64,000 nt of DNA from Mycoplasma sp. Ms02 (lineage in GTDB: Bacteria > Bacillota_I > Bacilli_A > Mycoplasmatales > Metamycoplasmataceae): positions 496,001-560,000 of the forward strand of contig NZ_CP081302.1 of assembly GCF_019720735.1 (NCBI RefSeq). The letters run 5' to 3'. Positions 20,674 to 30,360 of the stretch are shown here, piece by piece (within the stretch, counting starts at the first letter, position 1; the number at the start of each line of letters is the position of its first letter). Under the pieces are notes generated by a model that saw only the letters and a program-made list of their open reading frames with translations, was not told the origin of the DNA and did no database searches. A program made the position numbers and the translations under genes.

Positions 20674-21064
20674 AAAGAGTCTCGTTTCTTACTGCAAACG
20701 GAACCATTTCGGCAACAGTTGTTTTTCTTACTTTCTTACCATCGTATGAATATTGATAAATAATTGCATCATCTGGCATAAATTCAACCATTACTTGTCT
20801 ACAACCTGCACAAGGACTTATTACTTCATCATTTAATTTAGAAATAATATGAATTTCTTTAAAATCTCCAACTTTACCACCGTAAGCTACTGATCCAAAA
20901 AGAGCTGATCTTTCAGCACATAAACCAGACGGAAAGGCTGCATTTTCAACATTAACACCATAATACTCTTTTCCTTGAGAATCGATCGCTATTGCTGCAA
21001 CAGCAAATTTAGAATAGGGAATATATGATAGCTCTAACAAGCTTTGTAATTTTTTAAATTCCAT
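20660..21064 (-). CDS. cdd: Cytidine deaminase
   Basis: Zinc enzyme converting cytidine or deoxycytidine to uridine forms, a pyrimidine salvage step. The 134 residues show the catalytic His/Glu-type region NVENAAFPSGLCAERSALF (Cys as ligand, Glu as proton shuttle) and the second zinc pair SPCAGCRQVMVEF. It lies between ybeY and era, a conserved neighbourhood in Firmicutes. Confidence 0.95.
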   Translation of the reverse strand: MEFKKLQSLLELSYIPYSKFAVAAIAIDSQGKEYYGVNVENAAFPSGLCAERSALFGSVAYGGKVGDFKEIHIISKLNDEVISPCAGCRQVMVEFMPDDAIIYQYSYDGKKVRKTTVAEMVPFAVRNETLFESK

Positions 21065-21071
21065 GTTATAC

Positions 21072-21539
21072 CTAACTTTCTCTTGTAATTTTTAGTGGGT
21101 CAAAAATTTCATCAACTATTTTATTCATTTCTTTTCTTTCAGATTCTTCTTCATGATCATAACCCATTAAATGCACCAAACCGTGTGTAAATAAGTAGCA
21201 AAACTCTCTTTTAGGACTGTGACCAAACTCTTCAGCTTGAGAAAGAATTTTTTCATAACTTATATAAAGTTCCCCTAAATGTCTAAAAGGCAATTTGGCA
21301 TAAATCTCAGAATCACCAAGATCAAAAGATAACACATCTGTGGCGTAATCTTTACCTCTGTGAACTTTATTAAGTTCTCTAATTTCCTCGTTATTGATGA
21401 TGACTAAATCTACTTCTAAGTCTTGATTAAAGGAAAAATAGTTTCTTAGATTAGATAGAATTTGGTTAGTTTCAAGTTCTCATTCAAATTTATAATCTGT
21501 GTTATTTTCTACATTAACTAAAACACTGTTTAAATACAT
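21072..21539 (-). CDS. ybeY: Endoribonuclease YbeY (rRNA maturation factor)
   Basis: Zinc metalloprotein involved in 16S rRNA 3'-end maturation and ribosome quality control. The 155-residue frame starts at ATG 21539 (MYLNSVLVNVENNTDYKFEWELETN) with a UGA-Trp at residue 20. The metal motif HGLVHLMGYDHEEESE is present, and the preceding RGKDYATDVLSFDLG is the family signature. It follows the small membrane protein gene by 9 nt and precedes cdd by 7 nt. Confidence 0.95.
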
Positions 21540-21548
21540 ATCTTAATT

Positions 21549-21962
21549 TTACTTTATATTCACAAATATAAATAAAGATACAACTTCTTCCCACATTTTT
21601 TTAGTGCTTTTCAGCACAAAAATGCTATCTTCATACTTAACCAAATGATTTTTTATTTTTTGTGTTGTATCGACGTAAAAAAATCCATCCTTTTCATAGA
21701 AACCAGATAAATTCATCTTTTCTACACCTGAATCTGTTTTTATGGCTATATCAACGTTATCTTTGTAGAAGTTATCCTTAAAACAAAGGTATAAATTTTC
21801 CTTGTCAACATAAGTTTTTACTTTTGTATAGTATGTTGCTCTTGTGTTTAATAAAATGTAATACAAAATAATTACGAACAGTATCAAAAGTATAGCGATA
21901 AAGCTAATTGTTAAGTTTTTCAAAGTCAAGGACTTTGTATTTTTTGGCAACGTATTTTCCAC
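21549..21962 (-). CDS. Small single-pass membrane protein next to C39 exporter
   Basis: I do not recognise a family. The frame of up to 137 residues has one hydrophobic segment (ISFIAILLILFVIILYYILL, residues about 19-38) and a charged, probably extracellular, C-terminal part of about 97 residues (TYVDKENLYLCFKDN and so on). It begins at GTG 21962 and overlaps the exporter gene by 59 nt; a TTG start 13 codons later would reduce the overlap. No clear SD is seen. One-TM topology and position recall the accessory proteins of bacteriocin-type exporters, but there is no sequence evidence for that. Confidence 0.6.
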   Translation of the reverse strand: MENTLPKNTKSLTLKNLTISFIAILLILFVIILYYILLNTRATYYTKVKTYVDKENLYLCFKDNFYKDNVDIAIKTDSGVEKMNLSGFYEKDGFFYVDTTQKIKNHLVKYEDSIFVLKSTKKMWEEVVSLFIFVNIK

Positions 21963-23880
21963 TGTGATTTACCTCAATAAAAATTGCATCTTTTTGCTCA
22001 TAACGAATGCACTCAACCAAAAACCTGACCACCTTTTCTTCTAACCCATCTAAAACTTCATCTAGCAAAATATAGTTATATTTAGATAATATTAACCTCA
22101 AAATCTGAATAAATCTACGCTGCCCTAAAGATATGTTGCTTGCATTATCAATTAAATTTTTATCTAGATTTAGTCCTATAAACTCAAGAACATATTCGAC
22201 ATTATATTCTTTTAATTTAGATAAAACAGTATCTTTATTTTTCTCCGAAACATTCATAAGATACTGTAAAACAGTCTGATTTGGTATATACTCATCTGAA
22301 AAAATCGAAGTTATTTTGCTTTTAAACACGGGAGTTAAAACACTTCCAAAATCAGGAACTATCTTTTGAGCTAAAACCTTTAAAAATGTTGTTTTACCAC
22401 AACCATTAGGTCCTTTGATAATTAGATTTTCTTTTAGCTCTATTTTTTTACACTCGAAAAGTAATCTTTTATCTCTTTTAAAATAAATATCTTTGAGCGT
22501 AAGATACTTATCACTGCTTTCTACCCTATGCTTTTCTTGATTTATATCATTTTGTAAATCAAGAAACAACTCCTTAGATTTTCTAAAATCTTTCAAATCA
22601 CCAAAAACACATACCAGCTTTAAAATAGGCATCAAAAGTAAAGAAGTGTTCATCACGAAAAACAACAACATTTCACTTGAAATTAAATTTTTTCAACTCA
22701 AAATACAACCTATAAAAAATATAACGATTACACTCAAAATTTTCATAAACTCTTCAAACTTCCCTTTTAAAATAGTTTGTTGACTTAATTTCAAACTAAG
22801 TTTTAAAAGCTTGTTTTGTGTATTTTTAAAATTAAACAAAACTCAGTTTCTATAAGTTTTTGTACTTACGTTTTTTGAAAAAAACATGAGATCTAAAAAA
22901 TTTCTTTCATACACTTTAGTACTTTCTATAATTTCGTAAAACTTCTTTTTGATCTTGTATCTGAAAAACAAGCCTCCAATAAATAAAACAAAATACAAAG
23001 AAATCAAAACACAGAAAAGTGGGTAACTCACAGACAAACAAACAACTAATCCGAAGAAAAACGTCAAAACGTTCGGAAGATGCTTAGCAATTATTCTGCC
23101 TTGGATTTCAAAAAATTTGCAAGTTTCTTCTAAGTTTTTCTTTATATCAAATATTGACTTACCATTGACAAAACCATTGTTTGTTTCAAGGTGGCTTTTT
23201 AGATAGCTATTTACAAACGCTTCGTATCTTTTTGTAGAAATGTGTTTTGATAACGTTTCTTTTACCGTTTCTAATACCAATGTTATTAACAATATGGCTA
23301 AAACTATCGAGCAACTTTTAAATAAAGTTTCAAATGAAAACGTGTTAAAAGTAAATTTAATTGTGTATCTCAAAAAAATAGGTATCAAGAAAGTAGGTAA
23401 CGAGCATAATAATCCTATAAATAACTCAAATAAGTTTATTGTAGGTATCCCGTTCCTTTTGATATTCTTTTCAGTCAAATTTTGGTTCTCAAAACATATG
23501 ACGATGTTTTGATAAGTTTTTTTAAACTCGTCATTAGATATCGTCAAATAACCTAGTGCAGGATCAAATATTTTCGTATTGTATTTATGTACTTTTAACA
23601 AAATAATCATGTGCATTAGTTTATCTTTTTTTACCAAAACTGCTATAGGAAGCAATTTTTTGTTGATTTTTAAGAGATTATCAAAATCAGCGTCAAAAAA
23701 TGACGCTTTTAATCCATTTTTCTTAGCAACTTTCGAAAACTCTTTTAAATTTATGCCTTCATCTTTATATTCAACACCTTCCTTTAAACACGAAATCGGA
23801 ACGTTTTCGTCTTTAATTAGATTTATAAAATAACTAAGAACGCTCAACGAACAATCAAGCGAGTTGTATTGTTTCATCAT
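21904..23880 (-). CDS. C39-peptidase ABC exporter (peptide processing and secretion)
   Basis: Proteins of this type cut a leader from a peptide substrate and export it. The 658-residue frame needs UGA-Trp codons near 22843 and 22692. The N-terminal C39 peptidase has QYNSLDCSLSVLSYF (Gln4 and catalytic Cys10), LMHMIILLK (His) and IFDPALGY (Asp). About five or six membrane segments follow (residues 150-420), then an ATPase domain with Walker A KGPNGCGKTTF (about 489-499), a weak signature NISLGQRRF and Walker B YNYILLDEVLDGL. No double-glycine leader peptide gene was found nearby. It heads the operon running to ybeY and era. Confidence 0.88.
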
Positions 23881-23891
23881 TTCTTATTTGT

Positions 23892-23897
23892 TATAAT
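23892..23897 (+). promoter_or_regulatory. Promoter -10 for rpiB in the divergent region
   Basis: TATAAT 39 nt upstream of the rpiB ATG. The 56-nt divergent region also has to serve the minus-strand exporter gene; a TATAAC on that strand is a weak candidate. Confidence 0.5.
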
Positions 23898-23936
23898 TTT
23901 TAAAATACATATTAAATTGGATAAAAAAAGGAAAAA

Positions 23937-24383
23937 ATGGACAAAAAAAATAATGTAGTTGCTTTTTCAAGTGATCATGCAGGTTTTGAACTAAAAGAAA
24001 ATTTAAAACAGTTTTTTATCGAAAAAGGCTATGAAATAGTGGATTTAGGACCTTCAAACGGTGTTGACTCTGTCTCATACGCTGAGCAAGGTAAAAAATT
24101 ATCTGATTACATGACAGAAAATGGTGTTGAAAAAGGAATAGCTGTTTGTGGCACTGGTTTAGGTATTTCTTACGCACTAAACAGACATAAAGGAATAAGA
24201 GCAGCAAGAGTAACATCGGTTGAAGATGCACACCTAGCAAAGCAACATAATAACGCAAACGTACTTGTTTTTGGTGGAAGGCAAGTTTCTGGTGATTTTG
24301 CACGAGAAATGACACAAGAATGATTAAACACTGAATTTGAAGGTGGCAGACACTTATCAAGAATTGAAGAATTAGATAAATAA
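23937..24383 (+). CDS. rpiB: Ribose-5-phosphate isomerase B
   Basis: Interconverts ribulose-5-phosphate and ribose-5-phosphate (LacAB/RpiB family). The 148-residue frame (MDKKNNVVAFSSDHAGFELKENLK) extends through a UGA-Trp (MTQEWLNTEFEGGRH) to TAA 24383. Family landmarks are SSDHAGFELK, GVEKGIAVCGTGLGIS (catalytic Cys), NRHKGIRAARV and NNANVLVFGGR. AAGGAAAAA precedes ATG. The adjacent terminator is shared with the converging gene. Confidence 0.95.
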
Positions 24384-24412
24384 AAACTAAGCATTATAGC
24401 TTAGTTTTTTTT
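24382..24412 (+). terminator. Bidirectional terminator between rpiB and the DUF402-like gene
   Basis: Stem AAAAACTAAGC/GCTTAGTTTTT (24382-24392 and 24399-24409) with loop ATTATA, followed by T residues on the plus strand and A-rich sequence that gives a T run on the minus strand. It contains the stop codons of both converging genes. Confidence 0.85.
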
Positions 24413-25033
24413 CATATTGGTCTTTTTTACAGGCTTTTTTGTTTTTTTCTTTTGCTGTTTTTTATTATTGTTTACTGAAACTGTTTCAAGCAACTTATCT
24501 GTTTCTGCAAGTTTTTTATAGTAAGTTATATTTTTATCATCAAAAATATATTTATAACCATCGTACATAGTAATAATGTCTGAAAGTTGCTTGTAAATTA
24601 ACTCTTTTAGTTTTTGTGGGTAATTAAATTTCTTGCTGTTTGCAAAAAATTCTTCCCTGTCTACGATTTTTAAATCTTTGAAAGGATAAACTTTAACGTC
24701 TAAATCATAGTCAATGAATTTTATTGTTTCATCCTCAAATATAGGTGTTGAAGCTAAATTTATATAATAATGATTTCCATCTTTTTTAATTGTTATGATG
24801 GCATTGAACAGATGCTTTTTAGAAAATACTCAAATAACTGGTTCTCTATAAACTCAACCTTTATTTTCTAGTTCTGTTACTTTTGTTTTATGCATAAAGC
24901 AAACAAGGTTTTTGTCATCAGCAAAAATTACTTTAGCCTTGTTTCATTGTCGATATAGTTTTCCGTCGTATTTATATGCTTGAATTTCGACAATTTGACC
25001 AATTCTGATTTTCTTCAACGAGTCAAATCTCAT
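24401..25033 (-). CDS. DUF402-like protein (putative nucleoside phosphatase)
   Basis: The 210-residue frame starts at ATG 25033 (MRFDSLKKIRIGQIVEIQAYK) and reads several UGA-Trp codons. It resembles the DUF402/YgaC group, some of which hydrolyse nucleoside di- and triphosphates: note DKNLVCFMHKTKVTE, EPVIWVFSKKHLFN, the acidic core TIKFIDYDLDVKVYP and VDREEF. The tail is very Lys-rich (KKQQKKKTKKPVKKTN). Function is inferred from motif resemblance only. A TATAAT at 25064-25069 and the metalloprotease gene lie upstream. Confidence 0.7.
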
Positions 25034-25063
25034 ATGTATCCAATCTCTTACAGAATCCTTTCA

Positions 25064-25069
25064 ATTATA
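25064..25069 (-). promoter_or_regulatory. Promoter -10 for the DUF402-like gene
   Basis: TATAAT on the minus strand, 30 nt before the ATG. Confidence 0.45.
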
Positions 25070-25100
25070 AAACAAATTAAATGCAAAGGACTAAAAAAGC

Positions 25101-26978
25101 TTATTTATCGAATAAATAAACTTTATTATCGATTTTTTTGAGATAAACGATACTTGATTTTTCAGATGTTAATCTTGAAAAACCTTCTTCGTAATTGTTA
25201 GGCAAATTACCTTCAGGTAATGATATATTGTCGATTAATTCACCATCTTCAATAACATTATTATTGTTTATATCATCCCAAAACTGGATATTTTTACTTT
25301 TGTCAATCAAGGTATGGTCTATATACTCTTTAGTGATATAAGAAGCATATTCTGGCTTAGGTGCTAAAGCGTTTCCGTATTCTGAAAATTTTGAGAAAAA
25401 GTAATCAGTATTTCCTGCAAAGAAATTGACATAATTCTTTTTAATATCTGCTTTTAATTTTGATCCATCTTTACCTGTAAATAAGATAGATTTGATATTT
25501 TGATCTCATTTAACATAACCTAAAAACTTGATATTCTTCGAATCCGAAGAATATGATCTTTGTATTCTTAATTCATCATTACCTGTAACGATAGCCGTGC
25601 TTTGGCTAAAAATTTGTGATATTCCAGAGCCATAACCCATCGCTGAAAGGAAGTTAGAATAAAATAAATACTGTCTTTCAGGTCTTGAAAAAACATTATT
25701 TGCATAAATTTGATTGTTTTTTTCTGAGACTTCTATTTGTGTAGAACCTTCTTTTAATTTGTAAATGTTATAAAGTGTTCTTAATCAATCAGATCCATAT
25801 GTTGAAGGCAAAAAAGTGTAGTTATCACTTAAAAAGGGTGTGTCATTTAGCATTTCAATGCCATATCAACCTTCTTTAATTCTGAGATTATCAACTGTTT
25901 CTGAGGTATACTCAATTTTCTTTTCTTTCTGTAAATCAGGATTGTAAGCAAATTTTTGTCATTCCCTTACAATTAACTCATCAAACCCATAAAGATACTT
26001 TAGTCTTTTTTTATCATAAGAACTTGCTGCTCTATTTTCTCCAGAAAAGAAATACAGACCATTTTCAATATCTGTTTTATCATCACCATAATTAAAAAGA
26101 TCTTTTAGACCATATTTTAAAAAAATTAATTTGTTATCTTCGTTTTTTTGGTCAAGCTTTACAGGCTGCTCTGTGTTGTATCCTAAAATTTCCTTAAAGT
26201 TGTCCTGAAATATTTTTAAGTTTGCTTTTAAATCCGAATCATTAGAGTTTACGACATAATAGTCTTTTAAACCTTCTATTTCAGAAATCAAATTTGATCT
26301 AGTTATATAAACATAAGCTCAATGGTGCATATATTCGTGAAAAATCGTATTTGTTAAAAATCTTACTTTTGTATCTAGTTTTAGACCTTTTTCAGCTAAA
26401 GATAAACCATTTATATTAATTTCTCTTAGCGAAGGAGCATAGGATCCTCTTTCCGTTGATTTTGTTAATCCAGGTTTATTAACATTAATCGATTTGAGTA
26501 AATTAACCTCAGACCCAAACGTACTTTTTCTCTTGAAATTGTGAGCTAATAATAACAAACCATTTTCTTTTAACAAGTATCTCGGAAATCCCTCTTCATC
26601 TTTTCCGTAACTATAATCATTAAATCGAACACCTGTGTAGGGGTCGTTGTATGAAATATAATTGATACCCTTATCGGTTTTTTTGTATTCAAAATTCGCC
26701 TCACTGAATTCGGGAATTTTTCTTGCTATCTCAATCTCATCACCAAACAACTTTTGTCATTTTTCATCTTCTAAAAAAACAAAACTTCTGTTTAGCAAAT
26801 TTGAAAATTCATGATCGTAATTATCGGCTAATTTATTAATTTTCAATGTATTTTCAGGTTCTTTTTCCTTTTTTGCAAAGTGGAAATAGCTAAAAATACC
26901 TGTAGATACACCTGCTATCACTGGTAATGTAAAAAATAGTAAAACTTTATGTCATGTTTTAAATCTGATTTTTTGCAT
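25101..26978 (-). CDS. Membrane-anchored HExxH metalloprotease, mycoplasma type
   Basis: The 625-residue frame runs from ATG 26978 (MQKIRFKTWHKVLLFFTL) through several UGA-Trp codons to 25101. An N-terminal hydrophobic segment (KVLLFFTLPVIAGVSTGIF, residues 11-29) is a signal anchor with no lipobox Cys. The zinc motif is NTIFHEYMHHWAY near residue 225, so His-Glu-x-x-His is intact. The rest is rich in Asn, Lys and Tyr, and the C-terminus has an EF-hand-like NNNNVIEDGEL in an Asp/Asn loop. From memory this resembles a mycoplasma family that NCBI names after M. pulmonis MYPU_1760; I cannot verify that here. Its mRNA appears leaderless. Confidence 0.78.
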
Positions 26979-26984
26979 TTTTTA

Positions 26985-26990
26985 ATTATA
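26985..26990 (-). promoter_or_regulatory. -10 box of the metalloprotease gene, leaderless spacing
   Basis: TATAAT on the minus strand followed by TAAAAA and then ATG; no SD. Confidence 0.65.
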
Positions 26991-27019
26991 AACTTCAGGA
27001 TCTTTTAAAAAGGAAAATA

Positions 27020-27042
27020 TGGAAAAAACTGGAACTTTTCCA
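27020..27042. repeat. 7-bp inverted repeat in a divergent promoter region
   Basis: TGGAAAA (27020-27026) and TTTTCCA (27036-27042). It covers the place where a -35 would lie for the plus-strand -10 at 27062, so it could be an operator; no T run follows. Confidence 0.35.
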
Positions 27043-27061
27043 AAATCATATTTAGCAGAAC

Positions 27062-27090
27062 TATAATTTAATTGACAAGTTAATCGGAGG
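27062..27090 (+). promoter_or_regulatory. -10 box and strong RBS for the gene at 27096
   Basis: TATAAT at 27062-27067 and GGAGG at 27086-27090, 5 nt before ATG 27096. The RBS decides for this ATG over the GTG six bases upstream. Confidence 0.6.
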
Positions 27091-27095
27091 TGTCT

Positions 27096-27311
27096 ATGTA
27101 TAAATATAAAGCAAAATTATTGTCGAATGGAGAAATAATTGCTGAAGCAAATACATTACCAGACTTAGAAGGTTTAGTTAAAAAATTCAGAAGAGGTCAA
27201 AAGTATGGTGAACACACCAGATTAAATGAAAAGATTGAAATTATTCACATCGAAAGAGATAATTTAAAAGGAAGAAGATTCTCAAAACAAGACGTTATAA
27301 AAGTAGTTTAA
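27096..27311 (+). CDS. Small conserved-looking basic protein, unknown function
   Basis: A 71-residue product beginning MYKYKAKLLSNGEIIAEANTL and ending KGRRFSKQDVIKVV. I recognise no domain. It is charged and soluble, with a basic middle (KKFRRGQKYGEHTR) and no signal peptide. Strong RBS, clear promoter and its own terminator show that it is a real gene. Similar short proteins occur in other mycoplasmas as far as I recall, with no known role. Confidence 0.8.
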   Translation: MYKYKAKLLSNGEIIAEANTLPDLEGLVKKFRRGQKYGEHTRLNEKIEIIHIERDNLKGRRFSKQDVIKVV

Positions 27312-27340
27312 TTTAAAAAATATTTATGTAATTAATTTAT

Positions 27341-27363
27341 AAAGCGACGCGTGTCGCTTTTTT
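27341..27363 (+). terminator. Terminator after the small gene
   Basis: Perfect 8-bp stem AAAGCGAC/GTCGCTTT (27341-27348 and 27353-27360), loop GCGT, then T residues. Confidence 0.88.
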
Positions 27364-27407
27364 CTTTGATTTAAAAAAATAATTTTCAAAAAATTTTTAT
27401 TTTTTTC

Positions 27408-27436
27408 TTGGTTATTTGTTTTTTTCGTGCTAAAAT
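27408..27436 (+). promoter_or_regulatory. 5S rRNA promoter, copy 1
   Basis: -35 TTGGTT (27408-27413), spacer of 17, extended -10 TGCTAAAAT with TAAAAT at 27431-27436. The block TTTTTCGTGCTAAAAT is shared with the other 5S copy and with the 16S promoter. Confidence 0.75.
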
Positions 27437-27440
27437 AATC

Positions 27441-27545
27441 TCGGTAGCAATAGCGAGAGGGTGCACCTGATACCATTCCGAACTCAGTAGTTAAGCCTCT
27501 TAGTGCCGACGATAGCAGAGATGTGAAAATAGGGAGCTGCTCTTT
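27441..27545 (+). rRNA. rrf: 5S ribosomal RNA, copy 1
   Basis: Helix I pairs GGTAGC with GCTGCT. The conserved 5S core CCGAACTCAGTAGTTAAGCC and GTGCCGACGATAG are present. The body is the same as the copy at 42524. It stands alone with its own promoter and terminator, far from 16S-23S. Ends are estimated to within a few bases. Confidence 0.93.
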
Positions 27546-27558
27546 TTTTATTTTTTTT

Positions 27559-27582
27559 GCAGGCTTTTGAGCCTGCTTTTTC
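27559..27582 (+). terminator. Terminator after 5S copy 1
   Basis: Stem GCAGGCT/AGCCTGC (27559-27565 and 27570-27576), loop TTTG, followed by TTTTT. Confidence 0.88.
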
Positions 27583-27608
27583 TATTCCTTTTTGCCAAAT
27601 TTGGTAAA

Positions 27609-27634
27609 ATTTTAATATATTTATATATTAAAAT
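27609..27634. repeat. 11-bp perfect AT-only inverted repeat upstream of gyrA
   Basis: ATTTTAATATA (27609-27619), spacer TTTA, TATATTAAAAT (27624-27634), 24 nt before the gyrA start. It overlaps likely -10 sequences (TAAAAT at 27605). It could be an operator or supercoiling-sensitive site; in AT-rich DNA chance is also plausible. Confidence 0.4.
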
Positions 27635-27658
27635 AATTTTCAAAGCGTGGAGGGTTTT

Positions 27659-30289
27659 ATGTCGCAGGAAAAAGATAAAAAATTAAGCGAAGAATCTTTA
27701 GTATCAAGCATAAATGAAGATTTTGAATACGAAGAAGAAAGTAGATTAGTTTTTAAGAAAAAAGAAAAAAAAATAATCGAAGAGCCTGAAGAAGTTGCTC
27801 CACAAAATGATGAAAACTACAAAGTTTATTCACAAATAATCACATCAGAAACAGATGGCCTTAAGCCTGTCTTGGTTGATAATGAGGTTAGATCTTCATT
27901 CTTAGAGTATGCTATGAGTGTTATCGTTTCGCGTGCATTGCCTGACGCAAGAGATGGTTTAAAACCTGTACATAGAAGAATTCTTTTCGATATGTTGGAA
28001 TTAGGTATCACACATTCTAGTCAACATCGTAAAAGTGCCCGTATTGTTGGGGATGTTTTAGGGAAATACCACCCACACGGTGACTCATCAGTTTATGGTG
28101 CAATGGTACGTCTTGCTCAAGATTTCTCAATGAGATATCCATTAGTTGATGGACACGGTAACTTTGGATCAATTGACGGTGACGAAGCAGCTGCTATGCG
28201 TTATACAGAAGCAAGAATGAGTAAACTTGCTGGCGAATTATTAAACGGAATAAAGAAAAATACAGTCGATTTTGTTGATAACTACGACGCTTCAGAAATT
28301 GAACCAAGCGTTTTACCATCAAGATTCCCTAACTTGCTAGTTTCTGGATCTTCAGGTATCGCTGTTGGTCTCGCAACTGAAATACCACCTCACAACCTTG
28401 CAGAAACAATCGATGCAACAATTGCATACGCAAAAAACAAAGATATTACAGTTTCAGAATTAATGGAACACATTAAAGGACCTGATTTTCCTACTTCTGC
28501 AATTATTCTTGGCAAAAAAGGAATTATTGACGCATATGAAACAGGGAAGGGTAAGGTTGTAGTTAGATCAAAAACAAAGATCGAAGAATTTGCAAACGGT
28601 AAATCTAGAATTATTGTTACAGAAATACCATACGCAATTAAAAAGACAACTATTATCGAAAAAATTGTAGATCTTCACAAATCTAAAGTGGTTGAGGGAA
28701 TTTCTGAGTTAAGAGATGAATCTAACCGTGACGGAATCAGAATTGTTATCGATATTAAAAGAAACCACAACCCACACATCGTTTTAAATAAATTGTTACA
28801 AAAATCACCTTTACAATCAAACTTTAACGTTAACATGGTTGCTTTAGTTAATGGTGAACCTAAAATTTTAAACCTAAAAATGGTTTTAGATATTTATTTA
28901 GAACACCAAAAAGAAGTTGTTACAAGAAGATTACGTTTTGATTTAGAAAAAGCAGAAGAAAAACACCACATTCTTTTAGGTTTAAGAATTGCAACATCAA
29001 ATATTGATCGTGTAATTAAAATAATCAGAGGATCAAAAACAGATGCTGAAGCTCAAGAAAAACTAGGAATAGAATTTAGTTTAACCGAAAAACAAACAAA
29101 AGCTATTCTGGACATGAACTTGAGAAGATTAACTGGTTTATCAATTGAAAAAACCAACGAAGAAATTTCTGAACTAGAAAAAGAAATTGCTTACTACAAA
29201 GGTATTTTGGAATCATCACAAAAATTAATAGATTTAATCATTGAAGAAATGACAGAAATTAAAGAAAAGTTTAGCGATAAAAGAAGAACCTTCATTGATG
29301 AAAATGGAATTGGTTCAATTTCAGAGGAAGATTTAATACCAAGAAAAGATATTATCATCACAACAAGTACAAAAGGTTATGTAAAAAGAACGCCTTTAGA
29401 TGAGTATCAAACACAAAGAAGGGGTGGAATTGGTTCAAATTCAATGAAAACGTATGATGACGATGATGTTGCGAATATTCTGCAAACAACAACTCATACA
29501 GATCTTTTAGTTTTCACTAATTTAGCACGTGTTTACAAATTAAAAGCATATTCAATTCCTGAAGGATCGAAACAAAGCAAAGGAACTCCTTTTGTTAACT
29601 TGATCCCTAACCTAAACGAAGATGAAAAAGTTATTTCAATGATCACGGTTGATAACTACACAGAAGATTCTTACTTAACAACAGTTTCTCAAAAAGGTAT
29701 TATTAAAAAAACAAAATTGTCAGAATACGAAAACATCAACAGAAATGGTAAATTTGCTTTCGGACTTAAAGATGGAGATAAATTATCTCAAGTCTTTATC
29801 TCAGGAGATAATAGTGTTATTATCGTTGCAAATAACGAGAAAAACCTTGTTATGTTCAAAGCTGACACAATTAGAGCAATGAGTAGAACAAGTGCTGGTG
29901 TAACAGCGATCAAACTAGGTGAACACCAATACGTTTCGACAGCATCTGTCGATTCAGAAGGTGAATATATCTTAACAATCGGAAAAGAAGGATACGGAAA
30001 AATAACACACAAAGACGACTTTAGACTAACTAGGCGTGGAGCTAAGGGTGTTACTGCTATCAATTCCGAAAAAGCCGGAGCTCTTGTTTTTGCTAAATTT
30101 GTTAACCCTTCAGACGAAGCGATGATCATCACGGAGTCTGGTTTAACAATCAGAACTTCAATTTCTAACATTAACGAAGTATCAAGAAATTCTAAGGGAG
30201 TTAAAATTATTAACCTTAGAAAGGGTGATCAAATTTCAAGCGTCGAAATCATAAAAGACGCAACTCAACAAGAAGAAGTTCAAGAATAA
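27659..30289 (+). CDS. gyrA: DNA gyrase subunit A
   Basis: Breakage-reunion subunit of gyrase, introducing negative supercoils. The start is ATG 27659 ([14 protein letters not shown]) because GGAGGG lies 4 nt upstream. The 876-residue product has an extra charged N-terminal arm of about 58 residues, the winged-helix and tower domains with catalytic [11 protein letters not shown] (Tyr182), and a C-terminal beta-pinwheel with the GyrA box QRRGGIG, which marks it as GyrA and not ParC. The quinolone region reads [17 protein letters not shown]: Ser at E. coli position 83 and Gly at 87. No UGA occurs in this frame. Confidence 0.96.
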   Translation: MSQEKDKKLSEESLVSSINEDFEYEEESRLVFKKKEKKIIEEPEEVAPQNDENYKVYSQIITSETDGLKPVLVDNEVRSSFLEYAMSVIVSRALPDARDGLKPVHRRILFDMLELGITHSSQHRKSARIVGDVLGKYHPHGDSSVYGAMVRLAQDFSMRYPLVDGHGNFGSIDGDEAAAMRYTEARMSKLAGELLNGIKKNTVDFVDNYDASEIEPSVLPSRFPNLLVSGSSGIAVGLATEIPPHNLAETIDATIAYAKNKDITVSELMEHIKGPDFPTSAIILGKKGIIDAYETGKGKVVVRSKTKIEEFANGKSRIIVTEIPYAIKKTTIIEKIVDLHKSKVVEGISELRDESNRDGIRIVIDIKRNHNPHIVLNKLLQKSPLQSNFNVNMVALVNGEPKILNLKMVLDIYLEHQKEVVTRRLRFDLEKAEEKHHILLGLRIATSNIDRVIKIIRGSKTDAEAQEKLGIEFSLTEKQTKAILDMNLRRLTGLSIEKTNEEISELEKEIAYYKGILESSQKLIDLIIEEMTEIKEKFSDKRRTFIDENGIGSISEEDLIPRKDIIITTSTKGYVKRTPLDEYQTQRRGGIGSNSMKTYDDDDVANILQTTTHTDLLVFTNLARVYKLKAYSIPEGSKQSKGTPFVNLIPNLNEDEKVISMITVDNYTEDSYLTTVSQKGIIKKTKLSEYENINRNGKFAFGLKDGDKLSQVFISGDNSVIIVANNEKNLVMFKADTIRAMSRTSAGVTAIKLGEHQYVSTASVDSEGEYILTIGKEGYGKITHKDDFRLTRRGAKGVTAINSEKAGALVFAKFVNPSDEAMIITESGLTIRTSISNINEVSRNSKGVKIINLRKGDQISSVEIIKDATQQEEVQE

Positions 30290-30310
30290 CCTGCATTGCA
30301 GGTTTTTTTC
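30288..30310 (+). terminator. Terminator after gyrA
   Basis: Stem AACCTG/CAGGTT (30288-30293 and 30299-30304), loop CATTG, followed by a T run. Confidence 0.82.
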
Positions 30311-30347
30311 ACACTTTAGGGTTAATACAATATAAATCAGATTAAAG

Positions 30348-30353
30348 TAAAAT
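30348..30353 (+). promoter_or_regulatory. -10 box of the phosphohexomutase-like gene, leaderless spacing
   Basis: TAAAAT, then 7 nt (TTATATT), then ATG 30361; no SD. Confidence 0.55.
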
Positions 30354-30360
30354 TTATATT

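Noticed and set aside
27090-27095. GTG start for the small gene at 27096
   Set aside because: The GTG overlaps the GGAGG ribosome binding site, which is correctly spaced for the ATG.
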